Below are positions 8,602 to 12,706 of a stretch of DNA of 12,706 bases, piece by piece. Numbering within the stretch: position 1 is the stretch's first letter; the number at the start of each line of letters is the position of its first letter. The notes under the pieces were generated by a model that had not been told where the DNA came from, ran no database searches, and saw only the letters and a program-made list of their open reading frames with translations. The stretch is taken from positions 1 to 12,706 of the forward strand of contig SWBL01000664.1 in NCBI GenBank assembly GCA_024195585.1, in the 5' to 3' direction. Made by a program: the position numbers and the translations under genes. This DNA comes from Aureobasidium sp. EXF-3400. Lineage: Eukaryota; Ascomycota; Dothideomycetes; Dothideales; Saccotheciaceae.

Positions 8602-9950
8602 CAAACCCACGTCAGCCATTTCCTTAGAGTCATACCTTGCCATAGACTTATTGGCACAGGCCATACACGCCAATAACCAAGATTACGACCTGCTTCGCCC
8701 AAGAAAGGAAGAACAAAGCAACACCATGCTGTAAACCACAGAATGTTCAATATGGTATAGATTGGCTTGGGTGTGCCGATACTACGCAGACCTGCCGATA
8801 CAGCCGTCTCGAATGCAAAACCTACTGGTTGCAACCAGAAGAAATATAGGATGAGCCAGCGAATGTGGTTCGCAGGTTTGAGTGCAAACATGGGCTTTGG
8901 AGGCACCAGACCGATGTGCACGATACCAGAAAAAAAGAATGTAGTTGCGCTCATGAGGAGATAGCGACTATAACTACGGCGAGGCAAGTGCATCAAGTCT
9001 GCAAGCCAGATTCCTGGGCCTGAGCAGTAGTATCTCAAGGTTTGATGCCAATAGCGACCCCAAAAGTTGCGCACTGCACCAAGGTTTGGGGTTGTGAACA
9101 TTGCTCTGAAGCTGCCAAAGAAGGTCGGCCAGAGGTGTGGGCTCCACGCGTCTGGGAGATAACCCATCCAGTGCAAGGCTACTGGCAGAGTGCATGGTAA
9201 CTGGAATTGCTGACCAACAGTTGCCCAGACTTGAAGAGCCATGATTGTGCACCTGATCAAACGTGGTGGCAACAAGCCCACGAGGTCATGTTGTGGCAAA
9301 GGCGAATCGACACTTACGCCAAAAGTCTTAAAGTATGGATCTTGTTGCGTCCAGGCAGACGTCAGATCCATCACCACGTAACCACTCAGCGTTCGCAAGA
9401 TAGCTATGAGTATGAAGCGCAAATGACTTGGCGGGTTCGGACACCGATCTGGCTGTCTAGAGTCATGCGATGGCGAACCAATCTTCCAGTCCACGAAACG
9501 CATTGAAATGAGTAATGTTCCAATCCAAGGCAGCCTCTCGCTCCACTTGGCAGGGTAGGCCTGTTCGACATATTGCGGTGTCGTTGACTCATCCTTGCCA
9601 TCGCGACTGCCTAATCCCGGTGTCCGAGTCTTCTCTGCGGTGGCTGGTTTGGCGAGTATCCTACGGAAGTGCCGACGGGGGTCGTTGAAGAGCAGCAGGT
9701 GATAGCTGTGAAGCAGCATGTCAAATGATATGACGTCTATACCGCCCATGACAGTCCAAGCGTGTACGAGAGAGGCGGTGATTAAAGGCAAGGCAACAGC
9801 GCATAATATCCGTTTCGATGCGATCCATGGTGGTATTGAGAAGGCGATTGGCAGTATCACGAGAGGCACGAAATAGCTCAGGCTTTGGGGTCCAGGCACA
9901 ATCCGGTTCACCAGCTTATCATATGCAAGCGCTATTGTCGTTTGGCTCAT
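8601..9950 (-). CDS. Wax synthase-like MBOAT acyltransferase (membrane protein)
   Basis: This is an uninterrupted 449-aa frame. It matches the fungal wax-synthase-like branch of membrane-bound O-acyltransferases (Pfam MBOAT_2 type), enzymes that move an acyl group from acyl-CoA to a hydroxyl in the ER membrane. Key features are an RFVDWKIG segment (151-158) like the 'RxxGW' stretch of the family, NFWGRYWHQ (295-303), and a hydrophobic helix SATTFFFSGIVH (334-345) whose His345 should be the catalytic MBOAT histidine. Hydrophobic segments at about 25-65, 175-197, 366-384 and 398-418 suggest several membrane spans. A basic, Pro/Ser-rich loop lies near 95-130. Fungal relatives include acetyltransferases of secondary-metabolite clusters, but no other biosynthetic gene is visible here, so the substrate cannot be named. 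No intron is needed. The gene converges on BLM10 and has an overlapping upstream ORF at its start. Confidence 0.85.
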   Translation of the reverse strand: MSQTTIALAYDKLVNRIVPGPQSLSYFVPLVILPIAFSIPPWIASKRILCAVALPLITASLVHAWTVMGGIDVISFDMLLHSYHLLLFNDPRRHFRRILAKPATAEKTRTPGLGSRDGKDESTTPQYVEQAYPAKWSERLPWIGTLLISMRFVDWKIGSPSHDSRQPDRCPNPPSHLRFILIAILRTLSGYVVMDLTSAWTQQDPYFKTFGVSVDSPLPQHDLVGLLPPRLIRCTIMALQVWATVGQQFQLPCTLPVALHWMGYLPDAWSPHLWPTFFGSFRAMFTTPNLGAVRNFWGRYWHQTLRYYCSGPGIWLADLMHLPRRSYSRYLLMSATTFFFSGIVHIGLVPPKPMFALKPANHIRWLILYFFWLQPVGFAFETAVSAGLRSIGTPKPIYTILNILWFTAWCCFVLPFLGEAGRNLGYWRVWPVPISLWQGMTLRKWLTWV

Positions 9951-9981
9951 GATATTGGAAGATGGTCAGTATGCTAGCCAT
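9919..9981 (-). promoter_or_regulatory. Upstream ORF overlapping the acyltransferase start
   Basis: An ATG at 9981-9979 lies 31 nt upstream of the acyltransferase ATG in a different frame and better context (ATAATGG). It encodes 20 residues (MASILTIFQY...) and stops at 9921-9919, inside the main coding region. If it is in the mRNA it should reduce main-frame initiation. The transcript start is unknown. Confidence 0.3.
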
Positions 9982-10202
9982 TATGGATGGTGGTTTTGAA
10001 ATTTTGTATGGTGGTCTTTAGGCCTAGATATCATGTCGTCATGGAATCTGTTCAGAAAATGCATATAGGCTCTTCCAAGGTGACTGTTATCTCAATGAGG
10101 GAAATAAACTATTCTTGTTATCACAACAGAAGGCACACATGTCTTTGTTGTAAGCAAAATTATTGTGTGGTACGAACTTCCAAACACGGCTGCATCCTAC
10201 TG

Positions 10203-10235
10203 ATAGAATCATCGAGCAGCTTGCTGCGATTCTAT
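10203..10235. repeat. Bulged inverted repeat (8 + 5 bp stem)
   Basis: ATAGAATC (10203-10210) pairs exactly with GATTCTAT (10228-10235). Inside it GCAGC (10216-10220) pairs exactly with GCTGC (10223-10227) around a TT loop. The only interruption is a five-base bulge (ATCGA) on the left arm. The structure lies about 250 bp upstream of the acyltransferase start. Confidence 0.6.
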
Positions 10236-10485
10236 TCAGCTGTCTCAGATTACATGCTTACGTAAAAAAAGTCTCAGCCACGCGAAGTACAATGCGTTGA
10301 TAGGTCAGAGCTCACGCACAGACGCACGTTATGATGTTGACGCAGCATCTCCGGAAAACGAGCCTGCTCCGTAGTTCTCTTGAGCCTGAAAACAAGACGA
10401 CAAGCGGACGAGGCCCTCGAAAGGCAAGCGAGCAAGGCACGGGCAAGCCAGTGTGAGAGGGACGAACATCTGCGTTTTGGATACT

Positions 10486-10520
10486 ACTTGCGCCTGCGCG
10501 TATCGGATTTTGGCGCAAGT
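10486..10520. repeat. 9-bp perfect inverted repeat, 17-nt spacer
   Basis: ACTTGCGCC (10486-10494) is the exact reverse complement of GGCGCAAGT (10512-10520), with a 17-nt spacer. Such spaced dyads can be dimeric regulator sites or hairpins. No specific factor is recognisable. Confidence 0.55.
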
Positions 10521-11422
10521 TGCGACTCTCAGCGTTCGCATCGCTGAACAACGATTTCTTCATGCAGAGGGCACAAAGAGGGTTCTTGTCTTTGCAGACC
10601 ACATCACTGCGATGTTACAAATTTGCATACTCGACTACAGATATGATCATATAAGAGGCCCATCACCGGTATTGAGGCCCACTGCATTGCGACAGCCGGC
10701 AAATAACGAGTTCTCTGTGAGCGAGCCTCGACGATTCAGCGAACAGAACGGAGAACGGCAAAGCATCAAATTTGCGATTCGAAAAAGCTTCGAGACTTCT
10801 TCCAGCAGACTTCTGCATTTGAGTTTCCAACGTTGCAATGATACGGACGTACCCTCCGTGATAGGCGGCTTCCGTACTTTGCGGACTGCATGATCCCAAA
10901 TGATGCCCGAAAACGGACAGCCGCACCCCGCCTCTGCTGCCGTCGGCTGACCTTTGACGCGACGTTTGTAGGGCAGGCAACCGTGATCGATCATGATCAA
11001 TAGGATGCTGACGGCAAGGCTGCCTAGAAATTCGGTCCGCCTCAAGACCTGCCTAGTTGGTGCGAAATTGGGAATGACAGAAAACAAAAGATGGTGGGCA
11101 TCATGTTCGCTCAACAAAGTGGAAGGCGAACTGCAGGTGTGCATCCAGCATGGCAGGATGGACAGGGTCAGCGAGGTCGAGATGAGTCTTGAGATTGTTG
11201 TATCGTCATGCTTGGCTTGGGAAGGCGTGGTGGCGCGAACTCGGAAAGAACACGGCGTCGGGGCAAAAGCTGTGGAGAAGAACAGTCACACCTGCCCCGA
11301 CCCAACCCAGGTCGTAGCTGCTTCCCTCTTGAACACTTTACAACACACTGCAAGAATGAAGGACCAAATTAACAGGAACGCTCGTGTTGTCGCACGCGAG
11401 TAGAGGGTTGACTAGACACGTC

Positions 11423-11673
11423 GAGTCATCACGCGTAACAAAGAACGAATTTCAGCTTTTTGCGGTATCGTTTTGTCGCGCGCGGTGAGTCTTGTCTGCC
11501 TCGCCACTTTGCCTTCCTTGAGTCACTTTCTCGTCCAGCTTGGTTGATCATTCCACTTATATCCTGTTTGTTTCCGCCCCCTTGTTGCCTCCCAACACCT
11601 GCTCCGATATCTGTCGTGAGTCGTCTTTGTCGGTTGTGTTTCCTCATATCTACCTCGTCTTCTCTTTGAGTCC
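11423..11673 (+). promoter_or_regulatory. Cluster of Gcn4/CpcA-type TGAGTC elements upstream of cyclin gene
   Basis: A perfect TGAGTCA (the Gcn4/AP-1 site TGASTCA) lies at 11519-11525. Three more TGAGTC cores, all in the same orientation, lie at 11486, 11617 and 11667, and a GAGTCA half-site lies at 11423-11428, just before an ACGCGT at 11431-11436. Fungal Gcn4/CpcA proteins bind such sites in amino-acid starvation. Two of the cores are preceded by G or CG so that GTGAGTC could instead be a splice donor in the leader. Binding is inferred from sequence only. Confidence 0.4.
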
Positions 11674-12160
11674 TCCGCCCGGTCTCCACTACCCTAGGCT
11701 TCACCTGCCTACACCTACCTTATCGCCGCTTAAACCCTCAACTCACAACAACAACCAACTACACGTCATTTCAATAACACATCTGTCATACTGGCTGTGA
11801 TTCTGGCGCGCACAAGTTAAATCGCTCTACTCGTTGTCGCCTCTTTCGCCGCTCAAGGCAGCTATGCTTATTGGGTCCTCGCTTGCTATTACTCCAGTCG
11901 CTTCTTACTCGAAATACGTTACCAAAATTCAAGAGATGGGCTCGTACATGTGGTAAAGCCCTGACAGGGCCAACCGCTGTCTACTCCTGTTGCACTTTCT
12001 GCCTAGACGGAAACAAGTGCACTAGGAGTCATCATTCGAATCTGGTGCCTTCGCGTACTGCTGACTGGAAGACTGGTCTTCTGTCATATCATAACGGTTT
12101 ACTCTCTCCGGATACCTCTACAATTTTCTCCAACAACAAACACACTACCTACCTCACAAC
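11460..12160 (+). other. Long pyrimidine-rich leader/promoter of the cyclin gene
   Basis: The 700 bases before the cyclin ATG are pyrimidine-rich from about 11500 to 11700 and then CAACAAC-rich near 11750 and again just before the ATG, a composition typical of fungal 5' leaders. Only three ATG triplets occur in the whole stretch, and all belong to one short ORF (11864-11956). An in-frame TAA near 12090 shows the cyclin frame cannot extend upstream without splicing. The transcription start and any leader intron are not determined. Confidence 0.45.
11864..11956 (+). promoter_or_regulatory. 30-codon upstream ORF in the cyclin leader
   Basis: ATG at 11864 encodes a 30-residue peptide (begins MLIGSSLAITPVASYSKY, ends GSYMW) and stops with TAA at 11954-11956, 204 nt before the cyclin start. 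The other two upstream ATGs are internal Met codons of this same frame. I do not recognise the peptide; it is not like the arginine attenuator peptide. It could be a translational control element or chance. Confidence 0.4.
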
Positions 12161-12706
12161 ATGGACTTCGGTCATGCATCATTCTGTGGTCGTTCGATCT
12201 CCTCCCAGCTCGACAGACTACACACACTTTCCTCCACAAGTGGTCGTTCGATCTCATCCCAAGTCGAAAAGTTACATACATACTCTTCCACCACACTCCC
12301 TTCGTCGCAAAGCGACTCCAACCCTGTACCCCCTGAACAACGTCGCCATCCTCGTCGAAGCCAGGGAAATGTTCTACAAAAGCCTCCAACTCTTGTACGC
12401 CAAGAAGAGCGCAAGGCTACCTTTGTCGATGGCCTTGTCGGTATGTCTTGACTATCGTATCGCTCTGTTCGAACTCGGCTAACTATTATAGACTCTGCCG
12501 CTCAAATGGTAGAAGTCATCTGGCCCTTGTCGGTTGCGCCTTGCAAGCCTCAAGCTGGTGGTGTCTTGTCCTTGCGCAGGTATATCGAGGAGACACTTCG
12601 CAGATCCAGAACAAGTTACTCTACCTTGCAGGTGGCTTTGTACTATCTTGTCCTGATCATGCCTTGTGTCCCCAAGTCTGATTTTACCATGCAGCAGTCG
12701 GTCGAT
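12161..12706 (+). CDS. Pho85-type (Pcl/PHO80-like) cyclin, N-terminal part, truncated by window edge
   Basis: Exons are 12161-12440 and 12492 to the edge, giving the first 165 aa. The 51-nt intron has donor GTATGT, branch site GCTAAC (12478-12483) and acceptor TATAG; it splits an Asp codon. After splicing the frame reads VDGLVDSAAQMVEVIWPLSV, then LSLRRYIEETLRRSRTSYST followed by LQVALYYLVLI. This matches the start of the PHO80-like cyclin box ('LPxLxxFIxxLxRxS...TLxxAxxYL'). Such cyclins bind the CDK Pho85 (PhoA/PhoB in Aspergillus) and direct it to substrates in cell-cycle, phosphate or amino-acid control. The ATG has a good context (CACAACATGG) and follows an in-frame TAA. The N-terminus is Ser-rich with a duplicated 18-residue unit and a Pro/Arg-rich stretch (about 50-80). 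The remaining cyclin box lies beyond the window, so subfamily (Pcl1/2, Pcl5 or other) is not settled. Confidence 0.85.
12187..12294 (+). repeat. Tandem 54-bp in-frame duplication in the cyclin N-terminus
   Basis: Units at 12187-12240 and 12241-12294 both begin TGGTCGTTCGATCTC and have diverged afterwards. They encode GRSISSQLDRLHTLSSTS (residues 10-27) and GRSISSQVEKLHTYSSTT (28-45). The protein is better conserved than the DNA in the second half of the unit, which suggests selection on the peptide. Confidence 0.85.

Larger units (their letters stand above)
9951..11422. other. Intergenic region, acyltransferase / cyclin, no clear gene
   Basis: This stretch of nearly 1.5 kb lies between two divergent genes. 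It contains two inverted repeats (10203-10235, 10486-10520) and a TATAAG-like motif near 10650. Open frames here are short and overlap on both strands; the longest plus-strand one (10993-11403, 136 codons) has no recognisable domain or family motif. I find no tRNA or other structured RNA by eye. An unrecognised small or non-coding gene cannot be excluded. Confidence 0.45.

Noticed and set aside
10647..11144. 165-codon minus-strand ORF
   Set aside because: Arg/Ser-rich and cysteine-scattered translation without motifs, overlapped by other open frames on both strands; typical of chance ORFs in sequence of this GC content.
10993..11403. 136-codon plus-strand ORF in the intergenic region
   Set aside because: It begins with ATG, but its composition shows no domain, signal or family motif, and antisense frames overlap it. 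It lies in what should be promoter sequence for the cyclin gene. It could be a lineage-specific small gene, but nothing in the sequence supports it.
12016..12046. tRNA-like TTCGAATC box
   Set aside because: The flanking bases do not form a T stem and no matching acceptor stem or A box lies at the right distance.
11871..12482. 203-codon plus-strand ORF overlapping the cyclin start in another frame
   Set aside because: It does not start at an ATG, it crosses the leader and the cyclin N-terminus, and its internal repeat is merely the 54-bp duplication read in the wrong frame. The cyclin frame has the good start context, a consensus intron and the cyclin-box match.

Overview
The window reads as nuclear DNA of a filamentous ascomycete (Pezizomycotina; a finer placement is not supported). 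The genes are compact, the introns are short (51-74 nt) with GTRNGT-type donors and CTAAC/CTGAC branch sites, the intergenic sequence is around 50% GC, and the proteins are fungal in type. There is no sign of a mobile element, CRISPR array, rRNA or tRNA. No dramatic new system is visible. The most interesting points concern how ordinary genes end, begin and may be controlled.

Layout, left to right. (1) The left edge carries the 5' part of a minus-strand gene that looks like a fungal BTB/POZ protein, visible only after removing an intron. (2) PSF3, a subunit of the GINS replicative-helicase complex, lies on the minus strand at 505-1274 in five small exons. (3) A 692-nt divergent promoter separates PSF3 from (4) BLM10/PA200, the large HEAT-repeat proteasome activator, on the plus strand at 1967-7967. 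It is one 5.9-kb exon plus a 63-nt terminal exon that carries the gate-opening C-terminal tail. (5) A 633-nt convergent region follows. (6) A minus-strand, membrane-bound wax synthase-like MBOAT acyltransferase occupies 8601-9950. (7) A divergent region of about 2.2 kb holds two inverted repeats, a cluster of TGAGTC elements and a long, AUG-poor leader with one upstream ORF. (8) The right edge holds the start of a Pho85-type (Pcl/PHO80-like) cyclin gene, spliced once and cut by the window end.

The genes do not form an obvious pathway: DNA replication, proteasome activation, acyl transfer and CDK signalling are neighbours without a clear functional link. The best regulatory hypothesis is at the right end. 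Clustered Gcn4/CpcA-type half-sites precede a Pcl-type cyclin, which recalls the yeast Gcn4-Pcl5 feedback loop. The best protein-level observation is that BLM10 ends in Tyr-Phe-Ala rather than the Tyr-Tyr-Ala HbYX tail known from yeast Blm10.
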